Assembly: GCA_025352145.1 (NCBI GenBank)
Contig: JANXTY010000061.1
Coordinates: 1-64,000, forward strand
Length of the DNA stretch: 64,000 nt
Direction of reading: 5' to 3'
From: Oxalobacteraceae bacterium
GTDB taxonomy: Bacteria; Pseudomonadota; Gammaproteobacteria; Burkholderiales; Burkholderiaceae_D
Positions 9,188 to 17,819 of this stretch are shown one piece after another. Below the pieces are notes generated by a model. The model saw only the letters and a list, made by a program, of their open reading frames with translations. It did not search any database and was not told the origin of the DNA. Position 1 is the stretch's first letter, and the number at the start of each line of letters is the position of its first letter. A program made the translations under genes and the position numbers.

Positions 9188-9367
9188 ATGGCAAATATCG
9201 TCAAAGTTACGTTGGTCAAAGGTTTGATTGGTACGCGTGAGTCGCATCGCGCTACTGTTCGCGGTCTTGGTTTGCGTCGTGTTAACTCGGTATCGGAGTT
9301 GCAAGACACTCCATCCGTGCGCGGCATGATCAACAAAGTATCGTATCTTGTAAAAGTTATTGCGTAA
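9188..9367 (+). CDS. rpmD: 50S ribosomal protein L30
   Basis: 59 residues, short as usual for bacterial L30. [20 protein letters not shown] and the central [12 protein letters not shown] are typical. The start at 9188, 10 nt after rpsE and preceded by AAGGTGAA, is preferred over a TTG-type start inside rpsE. Confidence 0.95.
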   Translation: MANIVKVTLVKGLIGTRESHRATVRGLGLRRVNSVSELQDTPSVRGMINKVSYLVKVIA

Positions 9368-9395
9368 GCCTGATGGCCTGCGATCGGAGCAAATT

Positions 9396-9827
9396 ATGGA
9401 ATTGAATACAATTCAACCTGCAGCTGGTGCAAAGCACGCAAAGCGTCGCGTTGGTCGTGGTATCGGATCTGGTCTCGGGAAAACGTCTGGCCGTGGTCAC
9501 AAAGGGCAAAAATCACGTTCCGGTGGTTTTCATAAAGTCGGTTTCGAAGGCGGGCAGATGCCACTGCAACGGCGTTTGCCAAAGCGCGGATTTAAGTCGT
9601 TGAATGCCACTTTTAAGGCAGAAGTGCGTTTGTCGGATTTAGAAAATATGGCTGTCTCTGAGATCGACATTCTCGCGTTGAAACAAGCTGGTGTACTGTC
9701 AGTTCTGGCGAAAGACGTGCGTGTTATCTTGTCTGGCGAGATTGCCAAGAAAGTCAATCTTAAAGGTTTGGCTGTAACTAAGGGTGCCAAAGCGGCGATT
9801 GAAGCGGCTGGCGGCTCGGTTGCTTAA
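9396..9827 (+). CDS. rplO: 50S ribosomal protein L15
   Basis: 143 residues starting [20 protein letters not shown]. The glycine-rich N-terminal arm ([20 protein letters not shown]) threads into 23S rRNA. The ATG at 9396 follows GGAG at about 9386. L15 is a late 50S assembly protein. It lies directly before secY, as in most spc operons. Confidence 0.96.
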   Translation: MELNTIQPAAGAKHAKRRVGRGIGSGLGKTSGRGHKGQKSRSGGFHKVGFEGGQMPLQRRLPKRGFKSLNATFKAEVRLSDLENMAVSEIDILALKQAGVLSVLAKDVRVILSGEIAKKVNLKGLAVTKGAKAAIEAAGGSVA

Positions 9828-9850
9828 GTCTACGTATTTCGGGATATCAA

Positions 9851-11185
9851 TTGGCAACTAATCCACAACTAGCAAAAAGTGCAGCCACCGGTTTTCCTTG
9901 GGGCAGGCTATGGTTTTTACTCGGTGCGTTGGTGGTGTTTCGCCTTGGCGCGCATATCCCAGTTCCTGGGATTGACCCGAATAAATTGGCGGATTTGTTC
10001 CGGCAAAACCAAGGTGGTATTTTAGGCATGTTTAACATGTTCTCTGGGGGTGCATTGTCGCGATTTACGGTGTTTGCACTTGGGATTATGCCCTACATAT
10101 CGGCTTCTATTATCATGCAATTGATGTCGATAGTATCCCCTCAAATGGAGGCACTCAAGAAGGAGGGGGAAGCTGGGCGTCGCAAGATAACGCAATATAC
10201 CCGCTATGGCACACTAATTCTGGCGACGATTCAGGGATTGACGATTGCGATAGCCTTAGAATCCCAGGCTGGTCTGGTTCTTGACCCAGGTTTGGCGTTT
10301 AGATTTACCACCGTCGTTACTTTGTTGACCGGCACAATGTTTTTAATGTGGTTGGGAGAGCAGATCACCGAGCGTGGTCTTGGCAACGGGATTTCCATCA
10401 TTATTTTCGCCGGAATTGTCGCTGGTCTGCCAAGTGCCTTAGGAAATTTGTTTGAATTGGTCAGTAAGGGTTCCATGAATGTGGGCATTGCAATGCTTAT
10501 TTGCGTGATCGTTGCGGCTGTTACTTACTTGGTAGTTTTTGTTGAGCGCGGGCAAAGGAAAATTCTTGTTAATTACGCCAAACGTCAAGTTGGTAATAAA
10601 ATTTATGGCGGGCAGAGCAGTCATTTGCCGTTGAAGTTGAATATGGCAGGGGTCATTCCTCCTATTTTTGCTTCTTCAATTATTCTGTTTCCGGCGACAA
10701 TCACAAGCTGGTTTACGTCCGGCAAAGATGCTTCCAATCCGTTTATTCGCTTCTTAAAGGATTTGGCAGCGTCGATGGGTCCTGGTGAGCCGATTCATGC
10801 CTTGTTATATGCAGTGGCTATCGTGTTTTTTTGTTTTTTTTACACAGCCTTGGTTTTTAACAGTAAAGAGACTGCGGACAATTTGAAAAAAAGTGGGGCA
10901 TTTATTCCTGGTATTCGGCCAGGTGATCAAACGGCCCGCTATATCGATAAAATTTTAATGCGTCTGACCTTGGCTGGCGCGGTCTACATCACCTTGGTTT
11001 GTTTGTTGCCAGAATTTTTGCAGGCTCAGTACAAAGTGCCATTTTATTTTGGCGGAACTTCCTTGCTGATTATTGTAGTAGTGACGATGGACTTCATGGC
11101 GCAAATTCAAAATTATGTCATGTCGCAGCAGTACGATTCTTTACTTCGTAAAGCTAATTTCAAGGGCGGAATTCCAACGCGATAA
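9851..11185 (+). CDS. secY: Preprotein translocase subunit SecY
   Basis: 444 residues with ten hydrophobic segments, the size of the SecYEG channel subunit of the inner membrane. Recognisable parts are the first segment and plug region ([16 protein letters not shown]), the lateral gate region ASIIMQLMS and the cytosolic loop PGDQTARYI. The start is TTG (9851, [10 protein letters not shown]) with GGGAT upstream; no in-frame ATG fits better. It is the last large gene of the spc unit, followed 25 nt later by infA. Confidence 0.96.
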   Translation: MATNPQLAKSAATGFPWGRLWFLLGALVVFRLGAHIPVPGIDPNKLADLFRQNQGGILGMFNMFSGGALSRFTVFALGIMPYISASIIMQLMSIVSPQMEALKKEGEAGRRKITQYTRYGTLILATIQGLTIAIALESQAGLVLDPGLAFRFTTVVTLLTGTMFLMWLGEQITERGLGNGISIIIFAGIVAGLPSALGNLFELVSKGSMNVGIAMLICVIVAAVTYLVVFVERGQRKILVNYAKRQVGNKIYGGQSSHLPLKLNMAGVIPPIFASSIILFPATITSWFTSGKDASNPFIRFLKDLAASMGPGEPIHALLYAVAIVFFCFFYTALVFNSKETADNLKKSGAFIPGIRPGDQTARYIDKILMRLTLAGAVYITLVCLLPEFLQAQYKVPFYFGGTSLLIIVVVTMDFMAQIQNYVMSQQYDSLLRKANFKGGIPTR

Positions 11186-11210
11186 GCGCCCAGGAGAACG
11201 AACAGACCGA

Positions 11211-11429
11211 ATGGCAAAAGACGACGTTATCCAGATGCAGGGCGAGATTCTTGAGAATCTACCGAATGCAACATTTAGAGTGAAGTTGGAAAATGGCCAT
11301 GTAGTGCTTGGTCATATTTCGGGAAAAATGCGCATGAACTATATCCGCATTCTTCCTGGTGACAAGGTGACGGTTGAATTGACGCCTTATGATTTGAGTC
11401 GTGCACGTATCGTTTTCCGTACTAAGTAA
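11211..11429 (+). CDS. infA: Translation initiation factor IF-1
   Basis: 72 residues, exactly the IF-1 size, with the S1/OB fold ([39 protein letters not shown]). IF-1 occupies the 30S A site during initiation. The ATG at 11211 is preceded by CAGGAGAACG. Its position between secY and rpmJ is the common betaproteobacterial order. Confidence 0.96.
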   Translation: MAKDDVIQMQGEILENLPNATFRVKLENGHVVLGHISGKMRMNYIRILPGDKVTVELTPYDLSRARIVFRTK

Positions 11430-11465
11430 TTGAACGCAAACTAGAAGTGAAAGAAGAGGGCAACA

Positions 11466-11579
11466 ATGAAAGTTCTCGCATCAGTTAAGCGGATATGCCG
11501 TAACTGTAAGATCATTAAACGCAAAGGCGTAGTTCGCGTCATATGCATTGAACCGCGCCATAAACAGCGTCAAGGTTAA
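11466..11579 (+). CDS. rpmJ: 50S ribosomal protein L36
   Basis: 37 residues ([20 protein letters not shown]). The four zinc ligands C11, C14, C27 and H32 are all present, so this is the zinc-binding form. L36 binds 23S rRNA late in assembly. A GAAGAGGGC site precedes the ATG. It is easy to miss because of its length, and lies 36 nt after infA and 14 nt before rpsM. Confidence 0.96.
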   Translation: MKVLASVKRICRNCKIIKRKGVVRVICIEPRHKQRQG

Positions 11580-11593
11580 TTGAGGAATAACGA

Positions 11594-11959
11594 ATGGCAC
11601 GTATCGCAGGGGTAAATATACCCAACCATCAGCACACCGTTATCGGCTTGACAGCCATTTATGGTGTTGGCCGCCCACGCGCACAAAAAATTTGCGACAA
11701 GACGGGTGTTTCGACCACAAAAAAGGTCAAAGATCTGGATGATAGCGAGTTGGAAAAGCTGCGCGATGAGATAGGTAAATTCATCGTTGAGGGCGATCTG
11801 CGTCGTGAAATCTCAATGAACATCAAGCGTTTGATGGACTTGGGTTGCTACCGTGGTTTGCGTCATCGTAAAGGTTTACCTTGTCGTGGGCAGCGGACTC
11901 GCACTAATGCGCGTACTCGTAAGGGTCCGCGCAAGGCAGCACAATCGCTGAAGAAATAA
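11594..11959 (+). CDS. rpsM: 30S ribosomal protein S13
   Basis: 121 residues ([20 protein letters not shown]). S13 contacts L5 and 5S-side bridges and the P-site tRNA through its basic tail, seen here as [20 protein letters not shown]. First gene of the alpha unit, with GAGGAAT before the ATG. Confidence 0.97.
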   Translation: MARIAGVNIPNHQHTVIGLTAIYGVGRPRAQKICDKTGVSTTKKVKDLDDSELEKLRDEIGKFIVEGDLRREISMNIKRLMDLGCYRGLRHRKGLPCRGQRTRTNARTRKGPRKAAQSLKK

Positions 11960-12002
11960 TCAACGTTTAGTTTGATTGGCAGCAGGACTCAAGGAAATCA
12001 TT

Positions 12003-12407
12003 ATGGCAAAAGCACCAAATAACGCCGCGGCAGCTCGCGTGCGGAAAAAAGTTAAAAAGAACGTCGCTGAAGGCATCGCGCATGTACACGCATCGTTCAA
12101 CAATACCATTATCACCATCACTGACCGTCAAGGTAATGCGCTTTCTTGGGCAACGTCTGGTGGTGCTGGTTTTAAAGGTTCGCGTAAGTCGACGCCTTTT
12201 GCTGCGCAGGTTGCTGCAGAAGCAGCTGGCAAAGTTGCAGTCGAATGTGGTGTAAAAAATTTGGAAGTGCGTATTAAGGGCCCAGGCCCGGGTCGTGAAT
12301 CGGCTGTACGTGCTTTGAATAATCTGGGCATTAAGATTACTCAGATTCAGGACGTAACACCTGTTCCGCATAACGGCTGCCGCCCACCAAAGCGTCGTCG
12401 TATTTAA
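12003..12407 (+). CDS. rpsK: 30S ribosomal protein S11
   Basis: 134 residues. S11 lines the 30S platform near the E site. The core [20 protein letters not shown] and the C-terminal [15 protein letters not shown] are typical. The ATG at 12003 follows AAGGAAATC. A strong terminator follows 27 nt after the stop, separating rpsMK from rpsD-rpoA-rplQ. Confidence 0.97.
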   Translation: MAKAPNNAAAARVRKKVKKNVAEGIAHVHASFNNTIITITDRQGNALSWATSGGAGFKGSRKSTPFAAQVAAEAAGKVAVECGVKNLEVRIKGPGPGRESAVRALNNLGIKITQIQDVTPVPHNGCRPPKRRRI

Positions 12408-12433
12408 AATAATTTTTGCTGTATCTGCAAGTT

Positions 12434-12460
12434 ACCCGCCAAAGATCTTGGCGGGTTTTT
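12434..12460 (+). terminator. Rho-independent terminator between rpsK and rpsD
   Basis: ACCCGCCAA (12434-12442) and TTGGCGGGT (12448-12456) form a perfect 9-bp stem with loop AGATC, followed by a T-run to 12460. This is a textbook intrinsic terminator in the middle of what is one operon in E. coli. Confidence 0.85.
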
Positions 12461-12567
12461 GTTCTTAAGCCCACCGTCTGATGAACTATCACTCAGACTA
12501 ACGCCTAGCGAATTTGTTGGTATTTGATCGATTTGTTTGGGGCGCAATTTTATAAAAAGGAATCATC

Positions 12568-13191
12568 GTGGCACGTTATATTGGACCTAAAGCAAAGCTT
12601 TCTCGCCGTGAAGGCACGGATCTGTTTCTTAAGAGCGCACGTCGTTCGCTCGATTCTAAATGTAAGTTAGATGTTAAGCCTGGACAACATGGTGTCAAGT
12701 CTGGTGCTCGCACTTCTGACTACGGAAATCAGTTGCGTGAGAAGCAAAAAGTGAAGCGCATGTACGGAATCTTGGAGCGTCAGTTTCGCCGTTATTTTGC
12801 TGAAGCAGATCGCCGTAAAGGCAGTACTGGCGAGAACTTGCTGAAATTGCTGGAGTCTCGTCTTGATAATGTTGTTTACCGTATGGGCTTCGGCTCTACA
12901 CGTGCTGAAGGTCGTCAGTTAGTGAGTCATAAAGCCTTCACAGTCAATAGCGTAGTGGTAAACATTGCTTCCTATCAAGTTAAGGCAGGCGATGTCATTG
13001 CTGTTCGTGAAAAATCAAAGAAGCAGGTTCGCATTGTTGAGGCATTGTCCTTGGCAGAGCAAGTTGGTATGGCATCGTGGGTTGCTGTAGATGCTAAAAA
13101 AATGGAAGGAACCTTCAAGTCTATGCCAGATCGTAATGAGTTCGCTAACGACGTTAACGAATCATTGATTGTCGAACTGTATTCCCGTTAA
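12568..13191 (+). CDS. rpsD: 30S ribosomal protein S4
   Basis: 207 residues with a GTG start and AAAAAGGAAT before it. S4 is a primary 16S rRNA binder, shapes the mRNA entry pore and in E. coli represses the alpha operon. [19 protein letters not shown] and the S4 RNA-binding domain ([20 protein letters not shown], about residues 94-113) are typical. Only one cysteine lies in the N-terminal region, so it is the zinc-free type. Confidence 0.97.
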   Translation: MARYIGPKAKLSRREGTDLFLKSARRSLDSKCKLDVKPGQHGVKSGARTSDYGNQLREKQKVKRMYGILERQFRRYFAEADRRKGSTGENLLKLLESRLDNVVYRMGFGSTRAEGRQLVSHKAFTVNSVVVNIASYQVKAGDVIAVREKSKKQVRIVEALSLAEQVGMASWVAVDAKKMEGTFKSMPDRNEFANDVNESLIVELYSR

Positions 13192-13287
13192 TTTTAGTGC
13201 GTGTTTCACTTGCTTACAGGTGGAATTTTTTATAGTGCCATCAGCCTTATCGGCGTAATGAACCGAGGGTATTGAAAAGGACATTTC

Positions 13288-14265
13288 ATGCAAAACAGTT
13301 TGTTAAAGCCACGCATTATTGATGTTGAAGCACTTGGCGCAGGTCACGCGAAAGTGGTGATGGAGCCTTTTGAGCGCGGCTATGGCCATACGCTTGGTAA
13401 TGCGTTGCGTCGTGTATTGCTGTCGTCGATGGTAGGTTATGCCCCTACTGAAGTGACGATTGCCGGTGTTGTACATGAGTATTCCTCTTTAGATGGCGTA
13501 CAAGAAGATGTGGTTGATTTGCTGTTGAATTTGAAGGGTGTTGTGTTCAAAGTCCACAACCGTGATTCCGTGACACTGACTTTAAAAAAAGAAGGTGAAG
13601 GCGCAATTTACGCTTCCGACATCGACTTACCGCATGACGTGGAGTTGGTTAATCCAGATCACGTGATTGCGCATTTGACTGCTGGCGGCAAGCTTGACAT
13701 GCAGATTAAGGTTGAAAAGGGGCGTGGTTACGTGCCGGGCAACGTACGCCGTTTATCCGAAGATACGAACAAAACCATCGGACGTATTATTTTGGACGCC
13801 TCGTTTTCGCCAGTGCGCCGGGTATCGTATTTCGTTGAGTCGGCCCGTGTTGAACAGCGTACGGATCTGGACAAGTTGGTCATCAATATTGAAACTAACG
13901 GGGTTATTTCTCCTGAGGAGGCGATTCGTCAGTCCGCAAGAGTACTTGTTGATCAACTCAACGTGTTTGCGGCGCTAGAAGGTACTGAAGCTGCTGCTGA
14001 AGCTCCCTCTCGTGCACCAATGGTTGATCCTATCCTGTTGCGTCCAGTGGATGATTTGGAGCTGACTGTGCGCTCTGCTAATTGTCTGAAAGCGGAAAAC
14101 ATTTACTATATCGGCGATCTGATTCAACGCAGCGAAAACGAACTGCTTAAGACACCCAATCTGGGACGTAAGTCCTTGAATGAGATCAAGGAAGTACTCG
14201 CTTCACGTGGCTTGACATTAGGTATGAAGCTGGAGAACTGGCCACCAGCCGGCCTAGAGAAATAA
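13288..14265 (+). CDS. rpoA: RNA polymerase subunit alpha
   Basis: 325 residues. The N-terminal dimerisation domain ([20 protein letters not shown], about 30-49) and the C-terminal domain (about 240-325: [40 protein letters not shown]) that contacts UP elements and activators are both complete. A linker rich in Ala/Glu joins them. It lies between rpsD and rplQ, as in most bacteria. Confidence 0.98.
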   Translation: MQNSLLKPRIIDVEALGAGHAKVVMEPFERGYGHTLGNALRRVLLSSMVGYAPTEVTIAGVVHEYSSLDGVQEDVVDLLLNLKGVVFKVHNRDSVTLTLKKEGEGAIYASDIDLPHDVELVNPDHVIAHLTAGGKLDMQIKVEKGRGYVPGNVRRLSEDTNKTIGRIILDASFSPVRRVSYFVESARVEQRTDLDKLVINIETNGVISPEEAIRQSARVLVDQLNVFAALEGTEAAAEAPSRAPMVDPILLRPVDDLELTVRSANCLKAENIYYIGDLIQRSENELLKTPNLGRKSLNEIKEVLASRGLTLGMKLENWPPAGLEK

Positions 14266-14397
14266 TTTTTCTGAAATGCCCAAGCAATGGTTTGGGTACT
14301 GCTGAGTCTGCAATTCAATACTGACCGGTCCGCGAATGGTAGTTACTGCTAATTCGATAGAAGAGCTGGATTTAAACTTAAACTGAAAGGAAGTACC

Positions 14398-14793
14398 ATG
14401 CGCCACCGTCACGGCCTCCGTAAATTAAATCGTACCTCGTCGCACCGTCTTGCAATGCTGCGCAATATGACAGTATCACTGTTGCGCCATGAAGCAATCA
14501 AGACCACATTGCCGAAAGCAAAAGAATTACGCCGTGTTATTGAGCCTATCCTTACGATTGGCAAGACGGACACGCTTGCTAATAAGCGTCTTGCATTCAA
14601 CCGTTTGCGTGATCGAGAAATGGTGATCAAGTTGTTTGCCGAATTGGGGCCGCGTTATGCCAACCGCAATGGTGGTTATCTACGCATTCTGAAAATGGGC
14701 TTTCGTGTCGGTGACAATGCGCCTATGGCGTATGTAGAATTGCTAGATCGTCCCGAAGTTGCAGAGGGTACTGAAGGTGCGGTCGAAGTGTAA
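14398..14793 (+). CDS. rplQ: 50S ribosomal protein L17
   Basis: 131 residues ([20 protein letters not shown]). L17 sits near the exit tunnel. [20 protein letters not shown] and the final [20 protein letters not shown] are diagnostic. AAAGGAAG precedes the ATG. A terminator closes the ribosomal protein supercluster 30 nt after the stop. Confidence 0.97.
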   Translation: MRHRHGLRKLNRTSSHRLAMLRNMTVSLLRHEAIKTTLPKAKELRRVIEPILTIGKTDTLANKRLAFNRLRDREMVIKLFAELGPRYANRNGGYLRILKMGFRVGDNAPMAYVELLDRPEVAEGTEGAVEV

Positions 14794-14823
14794 TTAAGTG
14801 ATATGTAATTCGCTAAAAGAGGG

Positions 14824-14846
14824 AGCCAGGCTAAGCCTGGCTTTTT
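14824..14846 (+). terminator. Rho-independent terminator after rplQ
   Basis: AGCCAGGC (14824-14831), loop TAA, GCCTGGCT (14835-14842) and TTTT to 14846. A perfect 8-bp stem with a T-run, the end of the alpha unit. Confidence 0.88.
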
Positions 14847-15056
14847 CATTTTTTGCATAGCTCTTGCAATCTTCCTCAATAAGTATAAATTGGCAAAGCA
14901 ATGTTTGTGTGTTTGCATCAAATTGGTCGTTGATTTAAAAATGGGCTTAAAATCCCAAGAGACTTTTCTACTTGAAAAAAGAATTTGATGTTAAATAATT
15001 GGGTAAATAGGCCAAGCGTGCATTTGCATTCACTTCTCTCAAGACGGGATGTATTG

Positions 15057-16862
15057 ATGATGCTGATGACGAAAAGTCGATGGTTTTGGGTAACGTTTTT
15101 TACGTTGATTCTATCTGTTACCTCAGCCGTAGCTGATGACGAATTCTTACAGCCAGAGCAGGCATTCAAATTTTCGGCGGAAATGGTCGATGCAAAAACC
15201 ATTGCCGTTCGCTACGTGATTGCAGATGGCTACTATATGTATCGCGAGCGGTTTCAATTTTCGGCCGATGGTGCGGCCGTAGGTTTTCCTCTATTCCCTC
15301 AGGGCCATGTCAAATTTGATGAAACCTTTCAGAAAAATGTCGAGACCTATAACGGTACGGTGTCCATCAAATTACCTGTGGAGAGCATGGGTAATTTTAC
15401 CCTGCATGCTAGTGCCCAAGGATGTGCCGAAAAAGGCTTGTGCTATTCGCCCATCTCCTCGCAAGTTTCATTGTCTTCTTTGAACAATTCTAATGCGAGT
15501 CATGCCCCACCAAAGGAGATTCGCCATGCTACTGAAGCCGTCAATATTTCAAATACCGCCAGCATATATTCCAGGCTGAATGATGCGCTGACGCTTAACG
15601 CCAATGGAATTGGAGATATCTTAAAAGGGAAGAAATTACTGCTGATTCTTCCCCTCTTTTTGCTGTTTGGGTTGGCGCTCTCGCTCACTCCCTGTGTGCT
15701 GCCGATGGTACCGATACTTTCTTTTATTATCGTGGGTGAGGGGGCATCGATTAGCCGTCGCATGGCGTTCGCCTTATCCCTGACCTACTCAAGTGGTATG
15801 GCAATTGTGTATACCGGGTTGGGCGTCGCTTCCGGTCTGTTGGGGGAGGGATTGTCTGGATATTTACAAAATCCTTGGGTGCTGGGCAGCTTTTCAATTT
15901 TAATCATGTTTTTGGCACTGTCGATGTTTGATGTCTACCACTTGCATATGCCCGCAGCGATAGAGCAAAAGATGTTGCGGATATCCAAGAATCAAAAGGC
16001 AGGTAAATTCACCGGCGTATTTGTGATGGGTCTGCTTTCTGCTTTGATTCTCAGCCCCTGTGTTACCGCTCCGCTCACCGGTGTACTACTTTATATTGGA
16101 CAAACCCGCGACGCATTATTTGGTGGACTTGCCTTGCTGACCATTGCTGTCGGAATGAGCGTACCGTTGCTGTTGGTAGGCATTTCTGCCGGGGCGTTAT
16201 TACCTAGGGCTGGTAAGTGGATGAATGGGGTGAAACAATTTTTCGGTGTGCTTATGCTGGGGATGGCGCTATGGGTAATCTCACCCTTGATATCCAATTT
16301 CGTCAATCTGCTGGCATGGATTGTATTGTTGCTGGGATATGCTGTGTTTTTGCTATATCCGGGAAAGAGTGGAAAAGTGTCCAGGGGTTGTGGCGCGGCC
16401 CTCCTTTTATTGGCTGGCATATTGATCTTTCATGGCGCTGATCAGGCGCGTCAACAGACCGTTATGCGAGAGGGGGATCCTGCTTCAACCAAACTACGAT
16501 TTAAGCGTATAAAAACGCTTTCGCAACTCGATACCATCTTGTCTCAGCCGAATCGAAATCCCATACTGCTCGACTTCTATGCCGATTGGTGCGTGGCTTG
16601 CAAGGAAATGGAAAAGCGCACATTTTCTGATGTCCGGGTACAAAAATCGTTGGCAAATTTCGTCCTGCTTCAAGTTGATGTGACTGCGAATAATTTAGAC
16701 GACCGGCAGATACTGCAACGCTTCAACTTATTCGGCCCCCCCGGAATCATTTTCTTTGATCGAGGTGGCTCCGAGATTGATGCAGCGCGGGTGGTCGGCT
16801 ATCAAAACGTCGAAAAATTTATAGAATCACTCAGTTACGCCCAACAACAATCTCAAAAATAG
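15057..16862 (+). CDS. dsbD: Thiol:disulfide interchange protein DsbD
   Basis: About 601 residues from the ATG at 15057, preceded by CGGGA; an upstream TTG-type start (14985) would bury the signal peptide and is less likely. The order is: signal peptide (FFTLILSVTSAVA), periplasmic N-terminal domain with CAEKGLC (the two reactive cysteines), a membrane domain of about eight helices with LTPCVLPM and LILSPCVTAPL cysteines, and a C-terminal thioredoxin domain with WCVAC. It carries electrons from cytosolic thioredoxin to periplasmic DsbC/G and cytochrome c maturation partners. It stands alone between the rplQ terminator and a convergent minus-strand cluster. Confidence 0.95.
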   Translation: MMLMTKSRWFWVTFFTLILSVTSAVADDEFLQPEQAFKFSAEMVDAKTIAVRYVIADGYYMYRERFQFSADGAAVGFPLFPQGHVKFDETFQKNVETYNGTVSIKLPVESMGNFTLHASAQGCAEKGLCYSPISSQVSLSSLNNSNASHAPPKEIRHATEAVNISNTASIYSRLNDALTLNANGIGDILKGKKLLLILPLFLLFGLALSLTPCVLPMVPILSFIIVGEGASISRRMAFALSLTYSSGMAIVYTGLGVASGLLGEGLSGYLQNPWVLGSFSILIMFLALSMFDVYHLHMPAAIEQKMLRISKNQKAGKFTGVFVMGLLSALILSPCVTAPLTGVLLYIGQTRDALFGGLALLTIAVGMSVPLLLVGISAGALLPRAGKWMNGVKQFFGVLMLGMALWVISPLISNFVNLLAWIVLLLGYAVFLLYPGKSGKVSRGCGAALLLLAGILIFHGADQARQQTVMREGDPASTKLRFKRIKTLSQLDTILSQPNRNPILLDFYADWCVACKEMEKRTFSDVRVQKSLANFVLLQVDVTANNLDDRQILQRFNLFGPPGIIFFDRGGSEIDAARVVGYQNVEKFIESLSYAQQQSQK

Positions 16863-16916
16863 AAGGCAGCAACGGTGGGAAAATGTTCCTTCGATAGCGT
16901 GCAAGGGCAAGTATGT

Positions 16917-17345
16917 TTAGTATTTTTTACCGCAGCCGTGACCAGTTGCCATTGGTGCTGGGTTGGCATCCCGCCCCGAATCATGAGTAAAACCAGCGGC
17001 AAGCAATCGCTGCAAATAATCTTGCCAAAGCTTCTCCTGATTCAGGCCTAAAGAATAAAGATAATCCCAAGAATAAAGTCCCGTATCGTGACCATCGGAG
17101 AAGCTAGGTTGTATGGCGTAATTGCCCACCGGAGCCAGGGCGTTGATGCTGACATCACGCTTTCCCGTTTGCAAAACTTCCTGCCCAACACCATGCCCAC
17201 GCACTTCGGCAGACGGTGAATATACGCGTAGCAATTCGAAACTTAGAGAAAAAGTGGTGTCATCATCGAACGCCAATTCCAATAAACGCGATTGCTTATG
17301 GAGTGTGATAGCGGTTGGTACGTGTGTGTGTTTGGTGCTGGACAT
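16917..17345 (-). CDS. DUF971 / gamma-butyrobetaine hydroxylase-like N-terminal domain protein
   Basis: 142 residues. Single DUF971 domain: the core LFDDDTTFSLSFELLRVYSP-like stretch appears as AFDDDTTFSLSFELLRVYSP (about 26-45), followed by the NYAIQPSFSDGHDTGLYSWD region typical of the family (about 78-97). In eukaryotes this domain precedes the 2OG oxygenase of gamma-butyrobetaine hydroxylase; in bacteria it stands alone, function unknown, often near Fe-S related genes. The C-terminal tail is Gly/His rich with one Cys. Last gene of the minus-strand cluster, 21 nt after the HIT gene. Confidence 0.85.
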   Translation of the reverse strand: MSSTKHTHVPTAITLHKQSRLLELAFDDDTTFSLSFELLRVYSPSAEVRGHGVGQEVLQTGKRDVSINALAPVGNYAIQPSFSDGHDTGLYSWDYLYSLGLNQEKLWQDYLQRLLAAGFTHDSGRDANPAPMATGHGCGKKY

Positions 17346-17366
17346 TTTGTGCCTACTCCTTAGCAG

Positions 17367-17813
17367 TTAGCGCATTCGTTCGATAATAGCCCGGCCCAAA
17401 TCTGGCAACAATGCCAGACGTGGGGCCAAGCCAATTGGATCGCGCCGTGCTTCGGACCAAATCGGGCTGGGGAAATGGGCATCGTTTGTAAAGCGCGGAA
17501 TAACGTGCCAATGCAGATGCGGCACCACGTTACCTAAACTCGCGAGATTAATTTTCTCCGGCCTTAGCACCGCTCGCATTGCCGCTTCTACTTCCCACAC
17601 AATGTCCATCAAATAAACACGATCAGTTGGCGTCAGGTCCGTCATTTCCTTGGCGTGCTCATTCCAGATTACTCGACAAAAACCGGGATGCGCAACATCG
17701 TCAACGAGTACCACCCGTAATTTTTCGTTGTGCCAAACGAGACCGCCAAAAGCAGGCGGTGTAATGTCAACGTTGGCACTGATGCATAACTCACAGGATA
17801 AAATTGTGCTCAT
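17367..17813 (-). CDS. HIT family nucleotide-binding protein
   Basis: 148 residues. The histidine triad HLHWHVIPR is near residue 99, and PGFCRVIWNEHAKEMTDL matches the bacterial HIT branch. CELC at the N-terminus could bind a metal. HIT proteins hydrolyse or transfer nucleoside phosphoramidates and dinucleotides; the exact substrate cannot be read from sequence. It starts 6 nt after the FAD oxidoreductase stop, so it is co-transcribed with it and DUF971. Confidence 0.9.
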   Translation of the reverse strand: MSTILSCELCISANVDITPPAFGGLVWHNEKLRVVLVDDVAHPGFCRVIWNEHAKEMTDLTPTDRVYLMDIVWEVEAAMRAVLRPEKINLASLGNVVPHLHWHVIPRFTNDAHFPSPIWSEARRDPIGLAPRLALLPDLGRAIIERMR

Positions 17814-17819
17814 GATTTG

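Noticed and set aside
14266-14397. Terminator between rpoA and rplQ
   Set aside because: CCCAA/TTGGG can form a short stem, but there is no U-run and the genes are normally co-transcribed.
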